27,449 nucleotides of DNA from a virus. A program made the translations under genes and the position numbers. The notes beneath the pieces were generated by a model. That model saw only the letters and a program-made list of their open reading frames with translations. It had not been told where the DNA came from and did no database searches. The stretch spans positions 1 through 27,449 of the IMG/VR virus record IMGVR_UViG_3300006845_000035, one strand, 5' to 3'. Of the stretch, positions 1 through 6,484 are shown in pieces (position 1 is the stretch's first letter; each line of letters starts with the position of its first letter).

Positions 1-2
1 CC

Positions 3-557
3 CGCGCCCGCTGGCAGGTGGATGCGCACGCATTCTGGCGTTCCTCCGGCCAGCGGCACCTCACTCCCGACGAGCTGGCCGCGCTGCCGCCCGAGCAGTT
101 GTCCGCGCTGTTCACCGAGCACGGCCTGAGCCAGGTCTACGACTACGAGACCCACGTCCGGCTCGGCGAGGCCCTGGAGCAGCGCGGCGCGCTGCCGGCA
201 ACCTTCATGAGCCTCGCGCCCGGCTCCCATCATCCCGACGTCTGGCACGACGTCAACCGAATGCGCACGCTCAACACCGAGCAGTCCCGCAAGGCGCAGA
301 CCATGCACGTCTGTCCGCTGCAGTTCGACATCGTCGACCGCCTCATCACCCGCTACAGCAACCCCGACGAGCTGGTATTCGACCCGTTCGGAGGCCTGTC
401 CACCGTGCCGCTGCGCGCCCTGCACCTCGGCCGCCGCGGCCGCGCTGTCGAGCTCAACGCGGACTACTACGCCGACGGGGTCGCCTACCTGCGTGCCCAC
501 GACGCCGCGGCCAGCGTGCCGACCCTGTTCGACCTCGTCGAGGAGCTGCCGGCATGA
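3..557 (+). CDS. DNA methyltransferase, C-terminal part (5' end outside window)
   Basis: The frame is open to the left edge, so this is the C-terminal end of a longer protein; a GTG at 18 exists but need not be the true start. The last third reads like an N4/N6 site-specific DNA methylase: a CPLQFDIVDRLI helix, then FDPFGG (SAM-binding motif I, FxGxG type), then LHLGRRGRAVELNADYY, which fits motif II and the following helix. In beta-class enzymes the DPPY catalytic motif precedes motif I, and here it would lie upstream of the window. Expected role: adenine-N6 or cytosine-N4 methylation of phage DNA, for restriction avoidance or regulation. The stop overlaps the next ATG by 4 bases, so it belongs to the early operon. 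The target site cannot be read from this fragment. Confidence 0.8.
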   Translation, partial: RARWQVDAHAFWRSSGQRHLTPDELAALPPEQLSALFTEHGLSQVYDYETHVRLGEALEQRGALPATFMSLAPGSHHPDVWHDVNRMRTLNTEQSRKAQTMHVCPLQFDIVDRLITRYSNPDELVFDPFGGLSTVPLRALHLGRRGRAVELNADYYADGVAYLRAHDAAASVPTLFDLVEELPA

Positions 558-1063
558 CCCCGCAGGAGTACCGGAAGATCCGACCGGGCGCGCGTGTGTG
601 GTCGCTCCGGCCGCTCCGCAACGGCCATTTCGAAGTCCCCCCCGGCGCCGAGGGCACTGTCACCTTCAAGCGCTCCGGCTTGGACGTGCGTTTCGACCGG
701 TGTGACACCTGCGGAGTCCGGCCGCTCGTGTCTCGCATTCCCGCTGGCCACCTGAGCGCTCAGACCCGAGGACGTGCCGGCGTGACGCACCGGGTGCAGT
801 GGCACATCGATCGGTACGGCGTCCGCGGGTCGCTGGTGTGCGACGCGCCGGAGGGCGCCGAGTGCCGAATGGGGTGCCCGAGCGGCTGCGAGTCCTGGCC
901 GTGCGACCACCAACCGGAGGACCAAGGCGAATGCCAGATCCTGCCGTGGATCGACAACAGCGAGGTCGTCGACTGCTACGTCGGCGAACGAGCCCCAGTG
1001 CGGGACGGCCCGATCGTCCTGGAGTGGACCGGCGAGGGATACGACTGGAGCTACCCGGCATGA
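554..1063 (+). CDS. Hypothetical Cys-rich early protein, 169 aa
   Basis: I do not recognise this protein. It starts at an ATG overlapping the methyltransferase stop (ATGA) and ends in an ATGA overlap with the next gene, so translation is probably coupled. The first 50 residues look like a small beta-barrel-like domain (PGARVWSLRPL, PPGAEGTVTFKRSGLDVRFD). A cysteine-rich middle follows, with DTCGV, then CDAPEGAECRMGCPSGCESWPCDH and GECQILPW, which could bind zinc or form a small Cys/His cluster. The C-terminus is acidic and aromatic. High third-position GC supports coding. Position suggests an early accessory or DNA-modification partner, but that is inference from neighbourhood only. Confidence 0.7.
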   Translation: MTPQEYRKIRPGARVWSLRPLRNGHFEVPPGAEGTVTFKRSGLDVRFDRCDTCGVRPLVSRIPAGHLSAQTRGRAGVTHRVQWHIDRYGVRGSLVCDAPEGAECRMGCPSGCESWPCDHQPEDQGECQILPWIDNSEVVDCYVGERAPVRDGPIVLEWTGEGYDWSYPA

Positions 1064-1431
1064 TCACCCGCCCGAACGGTAAGCCGTACCGGCCGCGAAA
1101 GCCGCCGGCCGGGACGTACCTGGACGACCTCGTCGGCAGCGGGGCGGTGCTGATCCTGCGCACCCACGACGTGGATGCGCACCTGGCGTGGGCCCGGGAG
1201 CTGTGGCGCCGGGAGACCGGCGAGGACGTACAGCTGGTCGGTGTGGCCCGCTGGGTGCGCCTGGTGCCCTGGGATGCCAGTGGCCACGGCGGGGACTCGA
1301 CGTGGATCGGCTGCCACGGCGACGACCCACGCGGGTGCCCGGCTGTGCAGTACCACCCGGCTCCCCGGAACGGCGGCACGACTCATTGCAATAAGATCGC
1401 CCAGGTGCCGGCAACCGAGAGGGGGCGATAG
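1060..1431 (+). CDS. Hypothetical early protein, 123 aa
   Basis: The chosen ATG overlaps the preceding stop as ATGA; the frame is open further upstream, but that part overlaps the previous gene. The basic N-terminus (MITRPNGKPYRPRKPP) is followed by a compact domain with AHLAWARELWRRETGEDVQLV and a tryptophan/cysteine-bearing C-terminal part (GDSTWIGCHGDDPRGCPAVQY). No known family is recognised. A purine-rich GAGAGGGGG element near its 3' end serves as the ribosome binding site of the replication initiator, whose GTG begins at the base after this stop, so the two genes are probably translationally coupled. Confidence 0.65.
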   Translation: MITRPNGKPYRPRKPPAGTYLDDLVGSGAVLILRTHDVDAHLAWARELWRRETGEDVQLVGVARWVRLVPWDASGHGGDSTWIGCHGDDPRGCPAVQYHPAPRNGGTTHCNKIAQVPATERGR

Positions 1432-2418
1432 GTGCCGCGTGACGCCTTCGCGGCGATCCGTTGGGCGCGCACGGTCCCGGCGGTGCGCCGCGCCGACGGC
1501 CTGCCCGATCACGTCGCGCATCACGTGCTGCTGGTGCTGGCCACCTACGCCGACCGGGAGGGCCGGGCCCGGCCGAGCCTGGCCACGCTGGCGGACGAGG
1601 CGTACGTGGCCGACGAGACGGCCAGGAGCGCCCTGGGGCGACTGCGTCGTGCCGGCCTGATCTCCCCGGCCGGCGACCACGCCGGAACGCCCGTGTGGCA
1701 ACTGGCGCTGACACCGCGCGAGACGGTCACCGGCCGCGAGCAGGACGCCCGCCGGCGGCGTGCCCGCGAGCTGGCGGCCGCCCGCCAGCGTCGGTACGCC
1801 GACCGCCAGCGCAGTGGCGTGACGGTCTCGGACACCGTCAGCCCTGACGGTCTCGGACACCGTCACCTGACGGCCTCGGACACCGTCACGCCGACCACAC
1901 CTGACGGTCTCGCGCACCGTCAACTGACGGTTCCGGAGACCGTCACTAACGGTTCCGCAGACCGTCAGGTGACGGTGTCACGACCGTCATCGTCGCAGGT
2001 CAGCACGGGTGTAACTGCCATAGGAACTACCAATGAACTGCCATTTGAACTGCCACGCGCCGACGAGGCTGTGCCTCGTCGAGAGCGCGCGAGCACAACG
2101 GCCTACTCGGCAGCGTTCGAGGCGTTCTGGGCCGCGTACGGCCGCAAGGGCGCCAAGCGGGCCGCCTACACCGAGTGGCAGCGGGCGACCAAGCGGGCTA
2201 ACCCCGACGTGATCATGGCCCGCGTTGGGCCGTATGTGGCGGGCACTCCGGAGATCCGATACCGCAAGGACGCCGAGCGATGGCTGAAGGGCGACTGCTG
2301 GGAGTCGGCGATTGCGCCGCGCGGCCTGGGCTCTAGCGGCCAGCGGGTGGCATACCAAAGCCCAGTCGATCAATCCGAATATGACGTTTCCTTGAGAAGG
2401 AGCAGAACAGCCAGATGA
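1432..2418 (+). CDS. Replication initiator with winged-helix DNA-binding domain (lambda O-like role); gene contains the putative origin
   Basis: The N-terminal domain (about residues 25-85; HHVLLVLATYADREG, then ATLADEAYVADETARSALGRLRRAGLI) is a typical winged helix seen in phage initiators. Residues 98-125 are very basic. Residues 130-215 are low-complexity and encoded by an iteron array plus short direct repeats. The C-terminal domain (about 225-295; FEAFWAAYGRKGAKRAAYTEWQ) resembles the tail of many phage replication proteins and may contact the helicase loader. The 328-aa length is close to that of lambda O. The GTG start directly follows the upstream stop and has GAGAGGGGG upstream. The DnaC-like loader and DnaB-like helicase follow in ATGA overlaps. 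Inferred role: bind the iterons in its own gene, open the adjacent AT-richer segment and recruit the loader/helicase. Domain calls are by eye. Confidence 0.82.
   Translation: MPRDAFAAIRWARTVPAVRRADGLPDHVAHHVLLVLATYADREGRARPSLATLADEAYVADETARSALGRLRRAGLISPAGDHAGTPVWQLALTPRETVTGREQDARRRRARELAAARQRRYADRQRSGVTVSDTVSPDGLGHRHLTASDTVTPTTPDGLAHRQLTVPETVTNGSADRQVTVSRPSSSQVSTGVTAIGTTNELPFELPRADEAVPRRERASTTAYSAAFEAFWAAYGRKGAKRAAYTEWQRATKRANPDVIMARVGPYVAGTPEIRYRKDAERWLKGDCWESAIAPRGLGSSGQRVAYQSPVDQSEYDVSLRRSRTAR
1820..1989. repeat. Iteron array, seven copies of TGACGGT-N6/7-ACCGTCA inside the initiator gene (putative ori)
   Basis: Six 21-bp copies lie at 1820-1840, 1845-1865, 1868-1888, 1902-1922, 1925-1945 and 1947-1967, with a seventh 20-bp copy at 1970-1989. 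Each is a dyad with TGACGGT/ACCGTCA arms and a 6-7-base centre (CTCGGAC in the first two). Start-to-start spacings are 25, 23, 34, 23, 22 and 23 bp. None is a multiple of three, so copies alternate between two reading frames and encode VTVSDTVS-like or PDGLGHRH-like peptides. That points to selection on the DNA, as in lambda ori within gene O. Function as an origin is inferred. Confidence 0.88.
2012..2055. repeat. Four phased 9-bp direct repeats (GAACTGCCA), candidate DNA-unwinding element
   Basis: TAACTGCCA at 2012, GAACTACCA at 2024, GAACTGCCA at 2035 and GAACTGCCA at 2047 are spaced 12, 11 and 12 bp, close to one helical turn. The stretch 2011-2055 has 20 G/C of 45 bases, far below its surroundings, and starts about 20 bp after the last iteron. 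Iterons next to an AT-richer repeat block match the general plan of initiator-dependent origins. Unwinding here is inferred. Confidence 0.6.
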
Positions 2419-3098
2419 ACGATTTCTCTAACGAGGACTACAACCCCTTCGTGTACGACCCCGATGGGAGCTCGACTTCGGAACAGGAACGTGCGCACTG
2501 GGCCGCGACTCGCCTCAAGCGGCTGATTCCGGCGCACTACCTGGAGCGGTCGGTAACCGCGACCCATTCCGAGGTGGTCGCCTGGGCGGAGGGGGTCGCC
2601 CAGGGCCACCTGTCCAAGGCATGGACGGCGGCTGGACGCAGGGCCCGGTTCCAGGATCGCGAGCTGTCGGGCCCGTCGCTGCTCCTGCTCGGCCCGACCG
2701 GGGTGGGCAAGACCTTCGAGGCGTATGGGGCCCTACGGCTGCTCATCGAGACGAGGGGGGCGCCCGGGTCGATCATGGCCACCACGGCAGCCGACCTGTA
2801 CGCCCGACTGCGCCCCCGCGACCGGGTCGACCCCGAAGCCGAGTTCGAGCGCTTCGCCACCGCCAGCGTGCTTATGCTCGACGACCTCGGTGCGGCAAAG
2901 ATGACCGACTGGACGGAGGAGGTCACGGCCCGCCTGATCGACCACCGGTACAACGGCGTCCGGGCCACGGTGATCACCAGCAACCTCACGCCCGCGAACC
3001 TGGAGTCCACGTTCGGCGAGCGAGTGGTCAGCCGACTGACCGAGATGTGCACGGTCGTCGCGCTCAAGGGCGACGACCGGCGCCGGAGTCCCGCATGA
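2415..3098 (+). CDS. DnaC/IstB-like AAA+ helicase loader
   Basis: The 227-aa protein has an AAA+ ATPase core: Walker A GPTGVGKT at residues 93-100, Walker B VLMLDDLG at 152-159, sensor-I-like ITSN near 187-190, and GERVVSRL at 201-208 carrying the likely arginine finger. This is the pattern of DnaC/DnaI-type loaders, which place the ring helicase on DNA opened by the initiator. About 80 N-terminal residues before the ATPase core probably hold the helicase-contact region. The ATG overlaps the initiator stop (ATGA), and a strong GAGAAGGAG lies at 2394-2402. The following DnaB-like gene overlaps its stop by 4 bases, so initiator, loader and helicase form one coupled module. Confidence 0.9.
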   Translation: MNDFSNEDYNPFVYDPDGSSTSEQERAHWAATRLKRLIPAHYLERSVTATHSEVVAWAEGVAQGHLSKAWTAAGRRARFQDRELSGPSLLLLGPTGVGKTFEAYGALRLLIETRGAPGSIMATTAADLYARLRPRDRVDPEAEFERFATASVLMLDDLGAAKMTDWTEEVTARLIDHRYNGVRATVITSNLTPANLESTFGERVVSRLTEMCTVVALKGDDRRRSPA

Positions 3099-4375
3099 GT
3101 CTGGAGGCCGACGAACCCCCGCACGACATGCAGGCGGAGATGTCCGCGGCCGGCGCGGCCATCCTGTCCGCCGCCGCGCTGGCCGACGTGACCGCGCTGG
3201 TACCGCCGGCCGGCTGGTACTCGCCCCGCCACGGCGTCATCCTGGCCGCCGCACAGGCCGTCGTAGACCGCGGCGAGGGCCTGGACCCGGTCACCGTCAC
3301 GGCCGAGCTGGACCGGCGGGGCCAGCTCACCCGCGTGGGCGGCGCCCCCTACCTGCACACCCTGGTGGCCACCGTCCCCACCACGGCGAACGCCGGCTAC
3401 TACGCGGAGATCGTGGCCGAGAAGGCCGCGCTGCGGCGGGTGATCCAGGCCGGCCGCCGGCTGGTCCAGATCGGCTCATCGCCGGTCGGCGACTCGCTCG
3501 CCGCCGTCGAGCTGGCCCGCGCCGAGCTGGACCGGGTCACCGCCGCGCCCGTCACCGACGAGGACTGGTCGACGCTGCTCGACCGGGTGGTGGACTCCTA
3601 CGACGACGAGGTCGACCCGGGCCTACCCACCCCGTGGCCCGACCTTGACGACATCATCGGCGGGCTCGCTCCCGGCACGCTGACCGTGATCGGCGCCCGC
3701 CCCGGCGGTGGAAAGTCGATCGCACTGGCCAACATCGCCGCCCACACGGCAGCCGGCGGCATTCCCACCCTGGTGCACTCCCTGGAGATGCCCAGCGCCG
3801 AGCTGGTGCACCGCATCATCGCAGCCGAAGCCAATGTCGAGTACCGCGCCCTGCACTCCCACCGGCTCACCGACTGGGACTGGCCGCGCGTCCGCAAGGC
3901 CCAGTCGGCGATGCGAGACCTGCCGTTGCACATCGACGACCGATCCACCATCACCGTGGAGCAGATCCGAGCCACCGCCCGCAGCCTCGGCGACCTCGGG
4001 CTGATCGCCGTCGACTACCTGCAGCTGGTGCAGGGCCCCGACGCCCGCGCGCCGCGGGAGCAGCAGGTTGCCGGCGTCTCCCGTGGCTTGAAGCTGTTGG
4101 CCCGCGACCTGCACGCGCCGGTCGTCGTGGCCGCGCAGATCAACCGGGCTGCCACCACCGGCGCCGGCCGGCCCCAGCTGTCCCACCTGCGGGAGTCCGG
4201 GGCCATCGAGTCCGACGCCGACCTCGTGATCCTGCTGCACCGCGACCCCGAACGCCCCGGCGAAGTGGACGCCGACATCGCCAAGCACCGCCACGGCGCC
4301 ACCGGCGTCGTCTCACTCCAGTGGGCCGGCCACTACGCCCGGCTCCGCACCCTCGCCCAAGGAGGCGCAGCGTGA
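3095..4375 (+). CDS. DnaB-like replicative helicase
   Basis: The 426-aa product has the two-domain DnaB layout. A helical N-terminal domain (about 10-110, including GWYSPRHGVILAAAQ and TANAGYYAEIV) is followed by a linker and a RecA-like ATPase from about 175. Visible motifs are PWPDLDDIIGGL, Walker A GARPGGGKS at 200-208, SLEMP at 229-233, Walker B LIAVDYLQL at 303-311, QINR at 348-351 and a KHRHGATG segment near 397-404 where the arginine-finger region lies. It would unwind DNA 5'-3' at the phage fork and recruit primase. The ATG at 3095 is chosen because it overlaps the loader stop (ATGA); the frame is open further upstream only inside the loader gene. No phage primase was recognised, so host DnaG may be used. 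Confidence 0.92.
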   Translation: MSLEADEPPHDMQAEMSAAGAAILSAAALADVTALVPPAGWYSPRHGVILAAAQAVVDRGEGLDPVTVTAELDRRGQLTRVGGAPYLHTLVATVPTTANAGYYAEIVAEKAALRRVIQAGRRLVQIGSSPVGDSLAAVELARAELDRVTAAPVTDEDWSTLLDRVVDSYDDEVDPGLPTPWPDLDDIIGGLAPGTLTVIGARPGGGKSIALANIAAHTAAGGIPTLVHSLEMPSAELVHRIIAAEANVEYRALHSHRLTDWDWPRVRKAQSAMRDLPLHIDDRSTITVEQIRATARSLGDLGLIAVDYLQLVQGPDARAPREQQVAGVSRGLKLLARDLHAPVVVAAQINRAATTGAGRPQLSHLRESGAIESDADLVILLHRDPERPGEVDADIAKHRHGATGVVSLQWAGHYARLRTLAQGGAA

Positions 4376-4797
4376 CCCCCGACCCCGTCAACCTGGTGCA
4401 CGACGCCATGCGCGCCGTGCTGGTCGAGCGCCCCGACTCCACAACCCCTGTGTTTGTCGGCCTCCGCCTGTTGGCCCAGGCGGCCGTCGACGCGCTCCTC
4501 GGCCAGGCCGTACGCCCGACGGTCTCGGCGACCACCCCGCTCACCGAGGTCGATCGAGGTCGTATGCGCCTGGCGGACGACCTGTCCGGCCCGACCGTCA
4601 GGGGCGCCATCCTGCACCGCCGGCTGCTGCTGGCCGAGGTCGATCGGCTCACCGCCGACCTCGCCGCCGCCGAGCTCGAGCGGGACGAGAACGCAGCCCG
4701 CCTGTACAGGGCGACCTGTTCGCAGCGCGAGGCTGGTCACGTGTCCGTGTACCTCGGTGGGAGCCGGCAGCAGGAGGTGCCCACCGATGGCGCCTGA
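4372..4797 (+). CDS. Hypothetical protein, 141 aa, helical with C-terminal coiled-coil-like segment
   Basis: The GTG overlaps the helicase stop (GTGA) and is preceded by GGAGG at 4361-4365. The N-terminal half carries LVHDAMRAVLVERPDS and LLAQAAVDALLGQAV; the C-terminal half has a heptad-like run (LLLAEVDRLTADLAAAELERDENAA) that could form a coiled coil. No family is recognised. The stop overlaps the next gene's start region by about 11 bases. Its place directly after the helicase suggests a replication or early accessory role, but nothing in the protein shows it. Confidence 0.65.
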   Translation: MTPDPVNLVHDAMRAVLVERPDSTTPVFVGLRLLAQAAVDALLGQAVRPTVSATTPLTEVDRGRMRLADDLSGPTVRGAILHRRLLLAEVDRLTADLAAAELERDENAARLYRATCSQREAGHVSVYLGGSRQQEVPTDGA

Positions 4798-5713
4798 CCC
4801 CTGCGTCGCCTGCGGACAGCCGTCCTACCGCGTCGGCGCCGCGCTGTGCGCACCGTGCGACGCCCAGCTGCTCGCCGACCTCACCGCCGCCCACGGGTTG
4901 TGGGACGACCTCCAGGCCACCATCGCCGGCACCGAGCGAGTGACCACCCGCCCGGTAGGTGGTCACTCAGCCGAGACCCGCATCCCGTGGACCGGACGCG
5001 CCAGCAGGGCCAGCGCTGCGGCCCGCAAGCTGCATCACGCACTCGCCGACGCCGTGATCCCCACCTGGCGCCAGCTCGACATCCGAGTCACCGTGTGCTC
5101 GCTGTGTCGTACCCCGGCCAACCGGCACGCCGAGGGTCCTGCCCCGTCCCCGCGGGAGTGGCTGGACGAGCCGGCCCCGCTCGGCCACATCAACTGGGCC
5201 GCGCCTGACGCGCTGGCCGGCTGGCTGCTGCGCTGGCGCCGCGGCCTCGACCAGCTCCCCGGCCACGTCACCGCCATCCGCCATGCCGTTCGCCGGGCCC
5301 GCGCGGCCGTCGACATCCCCATCGACGGCCGGGTGTACCTCGGCGAGTGCGTGCACCCGCTCGACCACAACCAGTCGTGCGAGCCGGACTGTCAGGGCCA
5401 CCCCGAGGTGTGCGGCGCCGACCTCTACGGCACCAAGGGCGAGCCCTACGCCCGCTGCACCAGGTGCGGATCCGAGTACGACGTCCCCGAGACCCAGGCC
5501 TGGATGCGCGACCAGGTGCGCGACGAGGTCGCCCCCGCCCCTTTGCTGGCCGGCCTGCTGTCCCGTCTCGGCGTCCAGGTCACTGCCCGCGACATCCACG
5601 GCCTGGCTCGCGCGCAGCTGCTGCTCCACGCCGGCATGGACTCCGGCAAACGCCGCACCTACCGCGCCGGCGACGTGCTCGATGCGCTCGACCAGTCGAA
5701 GGAGGCCAGCTAG
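4787..5713 (+). CDS. Hypothetical zinc-ribbon-containing protein, 308 aa
   Basis: The ATG at 4787 follows CAGGAGG about 10 bases upstream; the open frame further upstream is a shadow of the previous gene. The N-terminus has two CxxC pairs (C6/C9 and C21/C24), a classic zinc ribbon. A further CSLC pair lies near residue 105, and a Cys-rich patch in the second half (CVHPLDHNQSCEPDCQGHPEVCG, CTRCGSEYDV) includes another CxxC knuckle. The last about 75 residues (LSRLGVQVTARDIHGLARAQLLL ... TYRAGDVLDAL) resemble a helix-turn-helix followed by an excisionase-like tip. Several metal sites plus an HTH-like end suggest nucleic-acid or protein binding in the early region; the family is not identified. 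A hairpin lies inside the gene at 4938-4968. Confidence 0.75.
   Translation: MAPDPCVACGQPSYRVGAALCAPCDAQLLADLTAAHGLWDDLQATIAGTERVTTRPVGGHSAETRIPWTGRASRASAAARKLHHALADAVIPTWRQLDIRVTVCSLCRTPANRHAEGPAPSPREWLDEPAPLGHINWAAPDALAGWLLRWRRGLDQLPGHVTAIRHAVRRARAAVDIPIDGRVYLGECVHPLDHNQSCEPDCQGHPEVCGADLYGTKGEPYARCTRCGSEYDVPETQAWMRDQVRDEVAPAPLLAGLLSRLGVQVTARDIHGLARAQLLLHAGMDSGKRRTYRAGDVLDALDQSKEAS
4938..4968. repeat. 11-bp perfect inverted repeat inside the zinc-ribbon gene
   Basis: GAGTGACCACC (4938-4948) is exactly complementary to GGTGGTCACTC (4958-4968), with a 9-base loop. It encodes part of a linker after the N-terminal zinc ribbon. It could be an mRNA hairpin or a dimer binding site; no function can be assigned. 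Confidence 0.5.
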
Positions 5714-5970
5714 TGTCCGACTTGGAACAACAGCTCGGCGACGCAGTAGCGGACGACCGAATCACGGTCGCCGACGCCGACGCAGTGCGGACCTTCGCCC
5801 TGTTCCTCCAGGAGACGCCAGCCGGCGTCCGCGCCGCGATCAAGGCCAAGTCCCCCAAGTCCATCGCGGGCTGCTTCGCCACCGTCGCCGAATTTCGCAC
5901 CTGGCGAAACCGCTGGTGGCCCTACGTGATCGGCGAATCGACGGAACCGGCAGCAGGATCACCCGAATAG
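5713..5970 (+). CDS. Hypothetical protein, 85 aa
   Basis: The GTG uses the last base of the preceding stop and has a strong AAGGAGG at 5699-5705, 7 bases upstream, which decides this start. The protein is small, mainly helical and acidic in its first half (SDLEQQLGDAVADDRITVADADAVRTFALFL), with basic and tryptophan-rich residues later (KAKSPKSIAG, TWRNRWWPYV). No family is recognised. Its TAG stop is the first three bases of the first 15-bp operator-like palindrome, so a protein bound there would sit at the end of this gene. Confidence 0.65.
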   Translation: MSDLEQQLGDAVADDRITVADADAVRTFALFLQETPAGVRAAIKAKSPKSIAGCFATVAEFRTWRNRWWPYVIGESTEPAAGSPE

Positions 5971-6023
5971 TGTATGACACTACGCCTCGACCAACCTTGA
6001 TCCGCTGGTAGTGTCATACACTA
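5968..6023. promoter_or_regulatory. Pair of perfectly inverted 15-bp palindromic operators
   Basis: TAGTGTATGACACTA at 5968-5982 and TAGTGTCATACACTA at 6009-6023 are exact reverse complements, 41 bp apart start to start (about four helical turns). Each is itself a dyad, TAGTGT-N3-ACACTA. The first includes the stop of the upstream gene and the second ends on the A of the downstream ATG. A dimeric repressor binding both sites is the natural reading. A long hairpin in RNA (15-bp stem, 26-base loop) is an alternative. Confidence 0.8.
5987..6014 (+). promoter_or_regulatory. Candidate promoter for the 153-aa gene (leaderless)
   Basis: TCGACC (5987-5992, four of six matches to TTGACA), a 16-base spacer, then TAGTGT (6009-6014, fits TAnnnT). 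A start point 7-9 bases beyond would fall on or next to the ATG at 6023. No ribosome binding site precedes that ATG, so a leaderless mRNA is plausible. The -10 is part of the second operator, so repressor binding would block it. Confidence 0.45.
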
Positions 6024-6484
6024 TGAGCGATTGCCTGATGTGCAACACCGAGACCACCGAAACCGTCCGGGGCCGCGACGGCGACCGCACCGGCCCCATG
6101 TGCACCGACTGCCAGCACTGGTGCGACGGCAACCTCGTCGAGAATCCCTCAATGGCCCGCTACTGGCACATCGCGCACCCGTCGTGGCAGCCCGGCCAGC
6201 CGCTCCGCTGCCGCGACAGCCTCATCGCCGACGGCGTCGAGATCCCCTGGCTGTGGGACGAGGCCGACGAGGGCGTGGACGGCGACATCGTCTGCCTGTT
6301 CCCAGACACCGAGCAGGGCCGCCAGCACGCCGACTGGATGCTCGACGACCGCCCCGGCTACCACATCGTCCGCGTGGACCTGCCCGACGGCATCGAGATC
6401 ACCCGCGCATCCTGGGAGGACTTCCCCGCTGTCCGCGGCCAGATCCCCGCCGAGCACCTCACCCGCGTGAACGAGATAGCCTGA
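6023..6484 (+). CDS. Hypothetical protein with N-terminal CxxC knuckles, 153 aa
   Basis: The ATG at 6023 is preferred over an in-frame GTG at 6011 because the GTG lies inside the operator and neither has a Shine-Dalgarno sequence; a leaderless start fits the -10 spacing. The N-terminus carries CLMC, then CTDCQHWC, a likely treble-clef or zinc-ribbon metal site. The remainder is acidic and aromatic (WLWDEADEGVDGDIVCLF, EQGRQHADWMLDD), ending in a small alpha/beta-looking segment (YHIVRVDLPDGIEITRASWEDF). The family is not recognised. It shares a base with the start of the ribbon-helix-helix-like gene, so the two are co-expressed under the operator pair. Confidence 0.7.
   Translation: MSDCLMCNTETTETVRGRDGDRTGPMCTDCQHWCDGNLVENPSMARYWHIAHPSWQPGQPLRCRDSLIADGVEIPWLWDEADEGVDGDIVCLFPDTEQGRQHADWMLDDRPGYHIVRVDLPDGIEITRASWEDFPAVRGQIPAEHLTRVNEIA

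Noticed and set aside
1820-1989. CRISPR array interpretation of the repeated block
   Set aside because: Spacers of 1-13 bases are far too short, the block is inside a coding sequence and no cas gene is present. Dyad iterons explain it better.
2621-3094. Extended N-terminus of the helicase frame
   Set aside because: The segment overlaps the loader's Walker A/B coding region in another frame and reads as Arg/Pro-rich nonsense. The ATGA overlap at 3095 is the natural start.
4518-4528. Isolated iteron-like half (GACGGTCTCGG) downstream of the helicase gene
   Set aside because: Only the left half matches, the ACCGTCA arm is absent, and one 11-base match in GC-rich sequence can be chance.
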